From Elusimicrobium sp. An273 (lineage in GTDB: Bacteria; Elusimicrobiota; Elusimicrobia; Elusimicrobiales; Elusimicrobiaceae), in the NCBI RefSeq assembly GCF_002159705.1, contig NZ_NFJD01000002.1:264397-328396 (forward strand): a stretch of 64,000 bases of DNA, written 5' to 3'. Positions 1 through 7,228 of this stretch are shown here, in pieces (the first letter of the stretch is position 1; every line of letters starts with the position of its first letter). The notes beneath the pieces are model-generated. The model saw only the letters and a list, made by a program, of their open reading frames with translations, ran no database searches and was not told the DNA's origin. Both the position numbers and the translations under genes were made by a program.

Positions 1-474
1 CGGGGCGACCGTACGGCCCCGTCTAACGATTATGAACGGGCCTTGGCGGATTTTGCCGTCGTGCTAAAACGGGCGCCCAACCACTCGATGGTGCATCAAA
101 ACATCGGGCAGCTGTATTACGCCATGGCGGTGCGGCAAGCCCAAAGCGCGGGCCAAGCCGTCAATGCGGCGGAATATGCCCGCCTGAGCCAATATGCCCG
201 GCAAAATATGGAACAAGCCAAACGCGCATTTGAACGCTCGATTAAAATAGACCCGGTCAACCCGGCCACATACGCCTTTTTGACCAGCATTGCCCTGATG
301 GAGCGCAACCCGGAGCACGCCCAACAATGGATAGACGCTTACCGCCGCGGCCCGGCAGGCGTAACGGAACCCGAATTTTTAGACAAACACCGCAAAAACC
401 CGCAGTTTGACGCACTGCAACAACAGGTGGATTTGATGCGCGCCTCCGTCGGAAAAAGCGCCCATAAAAAATAA
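1..474 (+). CDS. TPR-repeat protein, C-terminal part (5' end outside window)
   Basis: The reading frame is open from the first base, so this is the C-terminal 157 residues of a longer protein; an internal TTG at 43 is not a convincing start. Visible TPR-like helix pairs include the stretch starting NDYERALADF and another around AFERSIKIDPVNPATYAFL, where the spacing of Ala, Leu, Tyr and Pro is typical of TPR units. The tail is basic (ends SAHKK). TPR proteins are scaffolds for protein-protein contacts; nothing in this fragment tells the partner. It ends 58 bases before a tRNA gene on the same strand. Function unknown; the TPR call is fairly safe. Confidence 0.7.
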   Translation, partial: RGDRTAPSNDYERALADFAVVLKRAPNHSMVHQNIGQLYYAMAVRQAQSAGQAVNAAEYARLSQYARQNMEQAKRAFERSIKIDPVNPATYAFLTSIALMERNPEHAQQWIDAYRRGPAGVTEPEFLDKHRKNPQFDALQQQVDLMRASVGKSAHKK

Positions 475-532
475 GGAAATGCAAAACGCGTCATTTTTTT
501 GTAGAATATATACAACAAAAGAAGATTTGATT

Positions 533-605
533 GCCAAGATAGCTCAGCTGGTAGAGCAACCGCTTCGTAAGCGGTAGGTCGGGGGTTCGATCCCCCCTCT
601 TGGCT
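533..605 (+). tRNA. tRNA-Thr (anticodon CGT)
   Basis: A 73-base cloverleaf. The 7-bp acceptor GCCAAGA (533-539) pairs with TCTTGGC (598-604). The anticodon stem ACCGC/GCGGT encloses the loop TTCGTAA with anticodon CGT at 566-568, which reads the Thr codon ACG. The T-arm carries GGTTCGATCC. CCA is not encoded. A terminator follows directly. I saw no repeat of the tRNA 3' end at the far border of the phage module, so it shows no sign of use as an attachment site. Confidence 0.95.
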
Positions 606-614
606 CTTTTTTAT

Positions 615-637
615 GCCCTCCGTCGGAGGGCTTTTTT
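615..637 (+). terminator. Rho-independent terminator after tRNA-Thr
   Basis: GCCCTCC-GTC-GGAGGGC stem with a 3-base loop (615-631) followed by TTTTTT. It closes the tRNA transcript. Confidence 0.9.
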
Positions 638-921
638 ACACCACAAAAAACTCTTTTTAAGGCATTTTGCCGACGATACCCCCGCGGCATGCGCGAAAAA
701 GCGAACACGCGCAAGACGCATGTCTGTCTGCAAAATGTCAGCAGGGAGAAGCCACCGATTGGCTGTTTTTCTCTAAAATGTTTCCCGTTGCCTTATTTCC
801 TGCCCGCTTGCTTACGCCGTTTGGTCTGGTCATTACTTTTCAGTTTTTCTTTTTTCTTATTTTTGTTTTTTGCTATACTATGAATGGAGAAATCCGCTTG
901 TATCAAAAAAGGGAGATGCGT
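638..921 (+). promoter_or_regulatory. Spacer with extended -10 promoter for the pseudopilin gene
   Basis: No gene is seen between the tRNA terminator and the pilin gene. An extended -10 element, TGC-TATACT (871-879), lies about 43 bases before the ATG at 922; no good -35 is present, which fits an extended -10 promoter. Upstream of it (about 836-870) is a T-rich tract on the + strand. Confidence 0.5.
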
Positions 922-1425
922 ATGAATAAAGGTTTTACGTTAATTGAATTGTTGGTGGTGGTGCTGATTATCGGCATTTTGTCCGCTGTGGCCCTGCCCC
1001 AATACACCACCGCGGTAGAAAAAGCCCGCGCCACCGAAGCACTGACGTTGATGAGCGCCATTCGCCAATCGGCCGAAAGATACCAGCTGCAAAAAGACGT
1101 CTGGCCCACCAGCAACAATTTTTCGGTGTTGGATATTGAAGTACCCAAAGTGCCCGGAAGCACCACTCAATATGGCGGCAAAAACTTCACCATCACCATG
1201 GCCCCTACGGGCGGAAATAAGTATTTCGTCATCAACGCCCTTCGCAACATTACCAAAGGCAAATATGCCCTTAAAACGGTCTTAACCGTAGAAACCGACG
1301 GCACCATTTCCGCCAAACGTTTTTGCGGAACCAATACCGGATTAGGAATCGGATATTCCGCCCCGACGGGCGATGCCGAAAAATTCTGCAGTGCCATTAC
1401 CAGCGGCCATAACGACAATTTTTAA
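922..1425 (+). CDS. PilE-like type IV pseudopilin, orphan
   Basis: A 167-residue prepilin with a short basic leader, MNKG, then F at +1 and Glu at +5 (G|FTLIELLVVVLIIG), the standard type III (PilD) cleavage and N-methylation site, followed by the hydrophobic N-terminal helix. The globular part ends with two Cys (around FCGTNT and KFCSAI) that could form the D-region disulfide. The start at 922 is preferred over 916 because GGGAG (911-915) is correctly spaced. The gene stands alone, with no assembly genes beside it. Orphan PilE-like genes of this make (YQLQ, then VLDIEVP) are, to my knowledge, very numerous in Elusimicrobiota. The exact role (fibre subunit, DNA uptake or secretion) is unknown. 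Confidence 0.85.
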   Translation: MNKGFTLIELLVVVLIIGILSAVALPQYTTAVEKARATEALTLMSAIRQSAERYQLQKDVWPTSNNFSVLDIEVPKVPGSTTQYGGKNFTITMAPTGGNKYFVINALRNITKGKYALKTVLTVETDGTISAKRFCGTNTGLGIGYSAPTGDAEKFCSAITSGHNDNF

Positions 1426-1441
1426 CTCTTTGGCCCTAAAA

Positions 1442-1471
1442 AACCCGGAGCACACCGCTCCGGGTTTTTTT
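1442..1471. terminator. Bidirectional terminator between pilin and phage lysis genes
   Basis: Stem AACCCGGAGC / GCTCCGGGTT with a 5-base loop, A-tract on the left and T-tract on the right, so it can stop both the + strand pilin transcript and the leftward phage transcript. It marks the left border of the phage module; the o-spanin stop codon (1470-1472) touches it. Confidence 0.9.
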
Positions 1472-1685
1472 ATGGTTTGACGGCAAGCCGCCCGCAGGCC
1501 GTTTCCAAAACAAGTACCGCGCGTTGATTCTCCGCGCGCAGCGCCTGCAGGGCGGGGTCTGCCAAGTCAAACCGAATGCGGCAAAAAACCGCCTTATTTT
1601 TTATCTGCCTCGGCGCGCAGGAACTTAGGCAAATCAGCATCATTAATCCGGCCCACGCGCCGCATAATTTCATCCATTTGTTCAT
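1470..1685 (-). CDS. Outer-membrane spanin lipoprotein (Rz1-like)
   Basis: A 71-residue protein starting MNKWMKL, with a hydrophobic stretch (AGLMMLICL) ending in a lipobox LSSC, so it should be a lipoprotein anchored in the outer membrane. Its 5' half lies inside the i-spanin gene in another frame, the classical Rz/Rz1 arrangement. Start 1685 is supported by AGGAG about ten bases upstream; the longer open frame up to 1763 lacks a signal and is rejected. Spanin pairs fuse inner and outer membrane in the last step of phage lysis. The mature part is not Pro-rich as in lambda Rz1. Identified by position, lipobox and overlap rather than by sequence match. Confidence 0.7.
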   Translation of the reverse strand: MNKWMKLCGAWAGLMMLICLSSCAPRQIKNKAVFCRIRFDLADPALQALRAENQRAVLVLETACGRLAVKP

Positions 1686-1812
1686 CTTCTTTGCGCTCCT
1701 GCTGCACGTGGCGCAAGCGCTCCTGCTGGCGGGCCAGGGCGCCCGATAACCGGCACAAACCATACACGGCGCCCACCCCGGCCAGACAGAGCATCAAGGC
1801 CGTCCACATCAT
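1594..1812 (-). CDS. Inner-membrane spanin (Rz-like)
   Basis: A 72-residue protein: N-terminal membrane segment (about residues 3-22, MWTALMLCLAGVGAVYGLC), then a charged coiled coil (ARQQERLRHVQQERKEDEQM) reaching into the periplasm. This is the i-spanin plan. Its ATG at 1812 overlaps the stop of the upstream holin-like gene (ATGA), showing translational coupling. The o-spanin gene begins inside it. Together with the o-spanin it would span the periplasm and disrupt the outer membrane at lysis. Confidence 0.72.
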   Translation of the reverse strand: MMWTALMLCLAGVGAVYGLCRLSGALARQQERLRHVQQERKEDEQMDEIMRRVGRINDADLPKFLRAEADKK

Positions 1813-1997
1813 TTGGCCTTGCCGATTAAAGAGCCGTCCGGGTTGCACAGCGAAAGCGCCGAAAGAACCTTTAGCACTTGCGCCCAAACGGTATCGTCTT
1901 TATCGGTGGCGGTTAACTTGACGACGACGGTTACAATCAAAATCACCGCGCCTACCAGGCTCAGCACATCATTCCAGTTGTTTTGTATCCATTCCAT
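1809..1997 (-). CDS. Small membrane protein, candidate holin
   Basis: A 62-residue protein with one clear membrane helix (about residues 12-29, LSLVGAVILIVTVVVKL), acidic N-terminus and a charged/polar C-terminal part. It lies directly between the M15 endolysin and the spanin pair, one base from the former and overlapping the latter by four bases. This position, size and single helix suggest a holin or pinholin that releases or activates the endolysin; there is no family match that I recognise, so the call rests on context. Confidence 0.5.
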   Translation of the reverse strand: MEWIQNNWNDVLSLVGAVILIVTVVVKLTATDKDDTVWAQVLKVLSALSLCNPDGSLIGKAK

Positions 1998-1998
1998 T

Positions 1999-2388
1999 TT
2001 ATTTCTCCTTTATTTCAATGTGCGGAAAGTCTTTTAAGGTATCCCACTCTCCGCCCCATTCAAATTCACTCGTTATTTCTTCGCGCCCGCGCATCAGTTG
2101 GGCAAGCGCGTCAAAACGGTGCCACATTTCGCGAAAGCGCGCCAGGTTATTCCAGTCTATCGGGTACGGGGCCAAATCCACCGCGTGGCTGGGTGTTTTA
2201 TTATGGGAGCTTTGCGGGTATTGTAAACGGCTGGCACCGCACGAAAACGCTTTATTTTGCTCCTCGCGGGTGCGGTGGCCGCACAAAACGGAAAAATCAT
2301 ATTGCTTGATGAGTTCCCGGCAGACGGCCACAATATCCGGATGGCAAGTGGCAAGACGCGTTTGACTGACGGAGGAAAGCACCGGCAT
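1999..2388 (-). CDS. Phage endolysin, M15-type peptidase
   Basis: A 129-residue zinc peptidase of the phage M15 group (L-Ala-D-Glu or D-Ala-D-Ala type), which cuts peptidoglycan stem peptides at lysis. Visible motifs: GHRTREEQNKAF (residues 37-48), likely zinc ligands His62 and Asp71 in SSHNKTPSHAVDLAP with the typical PYPIDW following, and the C-terminal FEWGGEW ... DFPHIE (about 109-125) with His123 as third ligand. No signal peptide, so export should need the holin. Its start overlaps the stop of the preceding small membrane protein gene by one base. Length is normal for single-domain M15 endolysins. Confidence 0.88.
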   Translation of the reverse strand: MPVLSSVSQTRLATCHPDIVAVCRELIKQYDFSVLCGHRTREEQNKAFSCGASRLQYPQSSHNKTPSHAVDLAPYPIDWNNLARFREMWHRFDALAQLMRGREEITSEFEWGGEWDTLKDFPHIEIKEK

Positions 2389-2618
2389 TAATTAGTCCTC
2401 CCGTGAAAATTTAAAATATGCGTTTTAATGGTTTTCACGTCGTCTAAAATAATGTCTATTTTGACCGTGCTTTCCGCGAGTTTGCGGTCGTGCTCGCGCA
2501 CGCGCTCCTCCAGCTTATCCACCCGCGGCGGAAGCCCGTACATCGTAAAACACCAAAACAATACGGCACAAGCCACCCCGATCAGATAAATCCAATGATG
2601 GATTTTTTCCGTATTCAT
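2388..2618 (-). CDS. Small membrane protein with coiled coil
   Basis: A 76-residue protein with one membrane helix (about residues 9-28, WIYLIGVACAVLFWCFTMY) followed by a charged coiled coil (RVDKLEERVREHDRKLAE). It is the first gene of the lysis cassette, just before the endolysin. The plan resembles haemolysin XhlA-like or i-spanin-like proteins; it could be an antiholin or second holin. No family was recognised with certainty. Confidence 0.55.
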   Translation of the reverse strand: MNTEKIHHWIYLIGVACAVLFWCFTMYGLPPRVDKLEERVREHDRKLAESTVKIDIILDDVKTIKTHILNFHGRTN

Positions 2619-2625
2619 AACAGGT

Positions 2626-2922
2626 TCACTCCCGCAGGGGCGCGGCCATCGCTTCTATTTCCTGCGCCTGCTTGCGGACGTATTCGCTCGCACCCGAGTT
2701 CTCCGCCAGCACCAGTTCCCGCACCGCCCGCGTAAGGCCCATTTGCGCTTCCTTGGCTTGCACCAGTTCTTCGGCCGTAGGCGCGGCGGGGGCGGGCGTT
2801 TTGACTACTACAAAATAATCCCCCTCCAACTTCATTTCCGCCTGATGCTCATTGCACCATTTCGCCGCCTGTTGGTATGCTTCCGACAACATTTCTTCTT
2901 TTTTGATTTTTGTTCCTAACAT
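2626..2922 (-). CDS. Hypothetical phage protein after the tail fibre, possible fibre chaperone
   Basis: A 98-residue, mostly helical, soluble protein (AYQQAAKWCNEHQAEMKLEGDYF near the N-terminus, then a Pro/Ala linker and a helical tail). It follows the tail fibre gene by four bases and so is likely cotranslated. Genes in this place often code for tail-fibre assembly chaperones, but I see no diagnostic motif. Start at 2922 follows an AAGGAG (2927-2932 in the + numbering). Confidence 0.5.
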   Translation of the reverse strand: MLGTKIKKEEMLSEAYQQAAKWCNEHQAEMKLEGDYFVVVKTPAPAAPTAEELVQAKEAQMGLTRAVRELVLAENSGASEYVRKQAQEIEAMAAPLRE

Positions 2923-2926
2923 ATCC

Positions 2927-4756
2927 TTAACTCCTTGCCAAATAATCTACCACGTCCACCCGCTTGATATAGATATCTCTCCCAAGCGATGTGAATGCCG
3001 TAATATAGCCGCCTGCACAGGTTACGTTCATCACGCAGTCGTAATCACGGTCGGTCTGGTCGCCGCCCCAGTTCAGGCTACCCACCACAATCCCAAGCGG
3101 TGCAAATACGCTTGGAATTACAGAGGTATAACTCTTTCCTTTTGCAGTATAAACCACTTCCAAATATCGCGCGTCTTTCGCTTTTATAGGGGTTGGAAAC
3201 GTAATCGTTGCGTTGGAGCCGTCCGAAGAATAAACAGTAGTTCGTTTATACACGTCGCCATAATCCACGGCCCGAAAAACGTTTTGCGGCATTAACGATA
3301 CGATGTTCCCCCCTTCTGTGCGGATGGCCCGTCCTACCAGCGCATAAGAGGCGGTCGTTCCGTTAGAGGTGTATATGTTTTTGTTTTGGGTTTCGTCGTA
3401 ATCAATAGCCGCTTCCCCCACGTCCGAAAAGTCGTTGCTTTTTAAATACACTTCTTTCTGCCCGGCAGAAGAAGAAGTATATGTCATCACGGCATTTACG
3501 ATAACAGAAACATTATTTAAAGAGCCATCCGCATTTCTTCCGTTCGGATATAACCCTTCCACTCCGGGCAAAACAAAAATCGTTTTTCCAATAAACCCAA
3601 ACCCGTTAAACACTTGGTCTACAGAAGTAATCTGCCCGGAAGCAGTACATACCCCCAGCGGCAAAGATACTTCCGTAGGCGTATTGGCGGAAGCATAATA
3701 CGAAACCGTTTTTGTGGAAGTGTTGTAGTAGACGGTGTTTTCCGTTTGCGGGTCGGAAGTGCCGGAAGAACAATTCGCCAAAGGACACAGCACAAGCGCA
3801 CTGGCATCCGCCTTTGCAAACACTAAAAAAGAGCCTGCGCCGGAAGAAGATGCCGTTAAATTTTGCGTGATGTTAATTACGCTGCCACTTCCGCTGTATG
3901 CTTTGGAGCCGGAGCCGAGCGTGAGCGTGCCGGAAGATACAGACAGCTTGATATCCTGCGGAATTTTGGTCAGGCAGTTGGATATTTTATTAATCATCGC
4001 CGCCGTAGAAGCCGCCTGCGCCGCCTCTTGGGCGTATTTTTTGGCGGAGAACTCTTCCCCTTCCACCGGCCCGTCGGTCTTCAGCGCCCAGTTTTTAGCC
4101 GTTTGCGCCTGTTGGGCGGCTTGGGCTACATACCCTTCTGCCGCTTGATAAATGGATTGCTCCTTGTTTTGTAAATTTTCGCTGAAAGTTTCTGTTTCCT
4201 GCGTAAAATTTTGCTGGGCCTGCGTAATGGTTTGCTGGGCGTCGGAAGCCGTTTGCTGAGCCGCTTGGGCCGAGTGGGCGGCCTCCTGCGAGGCAAGCAC
4301 GGCCGCCTCTTTTGCCGATAAGATATTGGCCAAAAAATTATCCGTTTCCAAATCATTTTCCTGCGAGGAAACCGGATACTTGATGCTGCGGTCTACCTTC
4401 TCCTCCAATTCCTGCACCAGCAGGGTCAATTTATCGTATCCTTCTTCCAGCACTTCTGCGTCCAATTCGCCCTGGCGCAGCAAGTCAATTTCCTGCGTAA
4501 GCGGCGTGGCCCGCACGGCGGTCAGTTTCCAGCCGTCCGCCAGCGCGGCTTTGCCGCTTTCGTCGGTGGGATACGTCAAGGTATGGGTTAACAAATCCAC
4601 GCTGAAATCGGACGAAATTTCTTCCTCCGCCCCTTGCGGGGAAGTAACGTAAATCCGCAAATCGGCCGCCGATAAGAGCGGAAAATCCACATCCCACTTG
4701 CGCGTGATTCCGTTGCCTTGATAAATACGTTTGGTAATTTGCATTGAAACAGTCAT
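2927..4756 (-). CDS. Tail fibre protein with T7-type N-terminal domain
   Basis: A 609-residue fibre. The N-terminal ~130 residues (ITKRIYQGNG, then DFPLLSAADLRIYV and a TPLTQEIDL stretch) follow the plan of the T7 gp17 N-terminal domain that binds the tail. Next comes an Ala/Gln-rich coiled coil (about 140-240), then a Ser/Thr/Gly-rich beta region that should bind the host surface. Start 4756 is chosen because AGGAG lies five bases upstream; the longer frame to 4798 would overlap the previous gene. I looked for a variable repeat or reverse transcriptase, as in BPP-1-type phages, and found none. Confidence 0.8.
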   Translation of the reverse strand: MTVSMQITKRIYQGNGITRKWDVDFPLLSAADLRIYVTSPQGAEEEISSDFSVDLLTHTLTYPTDESGKAALADGWKLTAVRATPLTQEIDLLRQGELDAEVLEEGYDKLTLLVQELEEKVDRSIKYPVSSQENDLETDNFLANILSAKEAAVLASQEAAHSAQAAQQTASDAQQTITQAQQNFTQETETFSENLQNKEQSIYQAAEGYVAQAAQQAQTAKNWALKTDGPVEGEEFSAKKYAQEAAQAASTAAMINKISNCLTKIPQDIKLSVSSGTLTLGSGSKAYSGSGSVINITQNLTASSSGAGSFLVFAKADASALVLCPLANCSSGTSDPQTENTVYYNTSTKTVSYYASANTPTEVSLPLGVCTASGQITSVDQVFNGFGFIGKTIFVLPGVEGLYPNGRNADGSLNNVSVIVNAVMTYTSSSAGQKEVYLKSNDFSDVGEAAIDYDETQNKNIYTSNGTTASYALVGRAIRTEGGNIVSLMPQNVFRAVDYGDVYKRTTVYSSDGSNATITFPTPIKAKDARYLEVVYTAKGKSYTSVIPSVFAPLGIVVGSLNWGGDQTDRDYDCVMNVTCAGGYITAFTSLGRDIYIKRVDVVDYLARS

Positions 4757-4764
4757 ATACTCTC

Positions 4765-6213
4765 CTAATTCTCCAACAGCGCTTTCATGCGCTGCCAAGC
4801 GGCCCGTTGGTTTTCTATTCCCCCATCCGCCGACAAGACCTTGTACTTTATTTCCGCCGTTTCCTGCACAGACAGCTCGTTTTTCTTCCCCCAGTTTTCA
4901 ATGCCGCGCGCTAAAAAACGGCTTTCCGAGGATTCCGCTCCGGCGGCGCGCTCGTGCAAAACCGCTTGCAGCAAGCAATAATCGCGCGCCGAGAGCTGGT
5001 TTTTTTCAAAGGCGCGGTCAATTTCTTTTTCCGTACCGGAAAAATACAAGGTGTTGAATGTGTCCGCTCGGGTGGGAACCGACACGCCGCCGTCTGCTTG
5101 TTGGGCGGCGCGGTACGCCAAAGAAAGCCGGGCGGAAGCCAGCCCTTCCCGAGTGTTCAACACGGCCCGTGCCGAACCGGCCTGCGCCGAAGCGACCGCG
5201 CGGTACACCTGCGCCAGCGCCTGGTGTTGGCGCTGTTGGGCCGACGCCGCAAGCAGATCTAAACTTTTTTGCACGTCCGTTTTTAAGTCCGCCTGCTTTT
5301 CTTCCGTCAGTTGCTGCCGGGCCCATGCGTTGCATTGCTCGGGCGTTCCGTCCGTTTCCGCTTGCGCCCGATTCCACAGCCGGTTGGCATATCCTTCCGC
5401 CGCCGACAGACGGATTTTTTCGCGGCATTCTTCCCGCTGGCGCGGCGGCATCTCTTTTTCATACCGGGAAAACACTTCCTGCGCCGCGCTGTAATTTCCC
5501 GCCGCCACGGAACGGCGCACATTTTCCAAAGCGGTCTGCGCGCGCACGCCAGCCAATTGCCGCGCCAAGTTTTTTGGGTCGCTTCCGTTTTCCTGCAGGC
5601 GTTTTTCCAAAGCCGGCAGCTGGGCCTCCAAATAGGCGTCCAGCGCCGCGGCGGAGGAAGCCGTCGCGCCTACCGTTCTTACCAAATTTTCTTCCTGCCG
5701 GGCCGCGCGGATATTTTGCCCGCGGGTCTGCAAGGCTTGCTCCTCTTGGGCGGCGCGGCGCAGCATCAGGTAATCCCGCGCGGCAGGGGTATCGGCCTGT
5801 TGGGGCGTTAGGCGTTGGGCGGCAAATTCGTCCAAATCCGAAGGATCTACGGCGCGCCCCTCGGAAACGCGCTCTCGCACGGAGCTCGCCAAATCCAAGC
5901 GCAACTGCAAGTCTTCATCGGCCTGAACAGAAGATTTTTCCGCTTGGCCGCCGGTATTTTCTGCCTTTTCAAACGACAGGGAAGATAACCTGTTTTCCAC
6001 CCCTGAAGCAGCAGCGGAAGAGCGCCCCTTTTTTTCTTCTTTTTCCGGTTGTCGCTGCAGGTATGCCAACGCCTGGCTGGAAAAAGAGCCGAATTCCTGC
6101 AGGGTATTTTCGTAGGCTCTTCCCAAGCGTTGGGGTGCCGGGGCACCGGTTTGCACGCCGGGCGCTTGGTAACGCTCCTGGCGGCGGTACGTAGGAATAA
6201 TGGGCATAGGCAC
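4765..6213 (-). CDS. Internal virion / DNA ejection protein
   Basis: A 482-residue, highly helical, Ala/Gln/Glu/Arg-rich protein without membrane segments, with long runs of helix-forming sequence (for example AARQEENLVRTVGATASSAA). Place and composition, between the gp14-like protein and the tail fibre, match the podovirus internal core or ejection proteins that leave the capsid ahead of the DNA. No enzymatic motif (such as a lytic transglycosylase) was seen. Spacing to the neighbours is two and eight bases, so it belongs to the same operon. Confidence 0.6.
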   Translation of the reverse strand: MPMPIIPTYRRQERYQAPGVQTGAPAPQRLGRAYENTLQEFGSFSSQALAYLQRQPEKEEKKGRSSAAASGVENRLSSLSFEKAENTGGQAEKSSVQADEDLQLRLDLASSVRERVSEGRAVDPSDLDEFAAQRLTPQQADTPAARDYLMLRRAAQEEQALQTRGQNIRAARQEENLVRTVGATASSAAALDAYLEAQLPALEKRLQENGSDPKNLARQLAGVRAQTALENVRRSVAAGNYSAAQEVFSRYEKEMPPRQREECREKIRLSAAEGYANRLWNRAQAETDGTPEQCNAWARQQLTEEKQADLKTDVQKSLDLLAASAQQRQHQALAQVYRAVASAQAGSARAVLNTREGLASARLSLAYRAAQQADGGVSVPTRADTFNTLYFSGTEKEIDRAFEKNQLSARDYCLLQAVLHERAAGAESSESRFLARGIENWGKKNELSVQETAEIKYKVLSADGGIENQRAAWQRMKALLEN

Positions 6214-6215
6214 TC

Positions 6216-6701
6216 CTAACTAAATAAACTTAAAATGTTGCTTCCGAGTTTCCACCAGGATCCCCGGTTTTGCGCCGCACGGCGGTATTGGGCAGCCGTT
6301 TCGTTTAAGCTGTAAATATGTTCCGCGGCGGAGACATTATTTTCGTACAAGGCGTCCTGCAGCGATTCCTGTAAAGCCTGCTGATCCAAAAGGGCATTAA
6401 AGCGGCTGTTTTTAAGAATCGTTTGCACCGTGGCCGAGCTGGACGTCAGCCCCGAAGCGGCCAGCGCCGTTTTTTGCGAGCCGGCCGTCTGCCGGTAGTT
6501 TTCATATAGCTCCCGCCCTTTCTCGGCGGCGGACTTGAACAAATACGTTGCCTGCCGCTCGGACGCGGCGGCCGTATAGCGGGCCTGCCGGTCTGCATCG
6601 CGGGCCAAGGCATCGTAATAATCTATTTCGGATTTGCGGTCTCCCAGCAACGAAGCGGCACTGGAAATGACTTGCCCGCCCGCTTTCCAAATTCCTCCCA
6701 T
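6216..6701 (-). CDS. Internal virion protein, gp14-like
   Basis: A 161-residue protein starting MGGIWKAGGQ. Its middle is a helical segment rich in Ala, Tyr, Arg (YYDALARDADRQARYTAAAS), followed by a Gly/Ser loop (ALAASGLTSSSATV) and another helix. Small proteins of this make are common just after the gp13-like gene in podoviruses and correspond to T7 gp14-type internal proteins. Start 6701 is fixed by AGGAGG seven bases upstream, which itself overlaps the last codons of the preceding gene. Confidence 0.55.
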   Translation of the reverse strand: MGGIWKAGGQVISSAASLLGDRKSEIDYYDALARDADRQARYTAAASERQATYLFKSAAEKGRELYENYRQTAGSQKTALAASGLTSSSATVQTILKNSRFNALLDQQALQESLQDALYENNVSAAEHIYSLNETAAQYRRAAQNRGSWWKLGSNILSLFS

Positions 6702-6702
6702 A

Positions 6703-7185
6703 TTATTTCCTCCTGAAAGTGAATCGTAAAAATGGGGCGCAACCGGTTTGACAAACCGTCCCGTCAAACGTTCCGCCCAGCCGCCGGATAAAACGCAGCG
6801 CCGCTGCATATCGTCCGTCGGCAAAATTGTACAGTTCTTCATACCGCCGCAAGGCGCCCGCCAGCAGGGCCCGCGCCACCCGCACAAAAGTTTTGGCAAT
6901 CCGGCGCACGCGGCGGCCCGTCAGCAGCCACACGCAGGCCCGCCGCCCCATCCACACGTCCGGCGCCACGCCAAACAACGCGGCCGGTTCACCTTCGTAT
7001 TCCAGCACAAAGCACGCACTGGAGCGTTTAAAAAAATGGACGAGCAACTCCTGCGGCTCTTGTGCAGGATGAGAGGCCGCCAGCTCGGCGCGGTCTTCTG
7101 GGCGCAAAACGGCCGCCAAACGCAGGCAGTCCTCCCGTCGGGCGCGGCGCAGCAGTATCTGATTTTTCTGGTATAAGAAGTCCAT
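6703..7185 (-). CDS. GNAT-like phage protein (DUF2833 / T7 gp13-like)
   Basis: A 160-residue protein with an acetyltransferase-like fold: ILLRRARREDCLRLA at the N-terminus, central CFVLEYEGEPAALFGVAP and VWLLTG, and a C-terminal helix followed by FIRRLGGTF. The same pattern is known for DUF2833 proteins encoded beside tail tubular protein B in T7-like phages (gp13, internal virion assembly). The enzymatic role, if any, is unknown. The long open frame upstream of 7185 is excluded because it would run through the promoter and start of the divergent gene at 7229. Confidence 0.72.
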   Translation of the reverse strand: MDFLYQKNQILLRRARREDCLRLAAVLRPEDRAELAASHPAQEPQELLVHFFKRSSACFVLEYEGEPAALFGVAPDVWMGRRACVWLLTGRRVRRIAKTFVRVARALLAGALRRYEELYNFADGRYAAALRFIRRLGGTFDGTVCQTGCAPFLRFTFRRK

Positions 7186-7191
7186 AAAAAC

Positions 7192-7223
7192 TATAATAGA
7201 GAGAATTATTTTAGAATAAGGAG
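7192..7223 (+). promoter_or_regulatory. -10 box and ribosome site of the rightward moron gene
   Basis: A consensus TATAAT (7192-7197) is followed by AAGGAG (7218-7223), five bases before the ATG at 7229. No convincing -35 hexamer is visible. The gene faces against the surrounding phage operon. Confidence 0.5.
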
Positions 7224-7228
7224 TGTGT

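Noticed and set aside
2927..4756. Diversity-generating retroelement, expected from the BPP-1-like capsid genes
   Set aside because: No reverse transcriptase frame and no pair of template and variable repeats with adenine-specific changes was seen in the window.
5058..6194. Long rightward frame opposite the ejection protein (378 codons)
   Set aside because: Pro/Arg/Ala-rich product typical of the antisense strand of a GC-rich gene; no ribosome site; the leftward gene has the better start and operon spacing.
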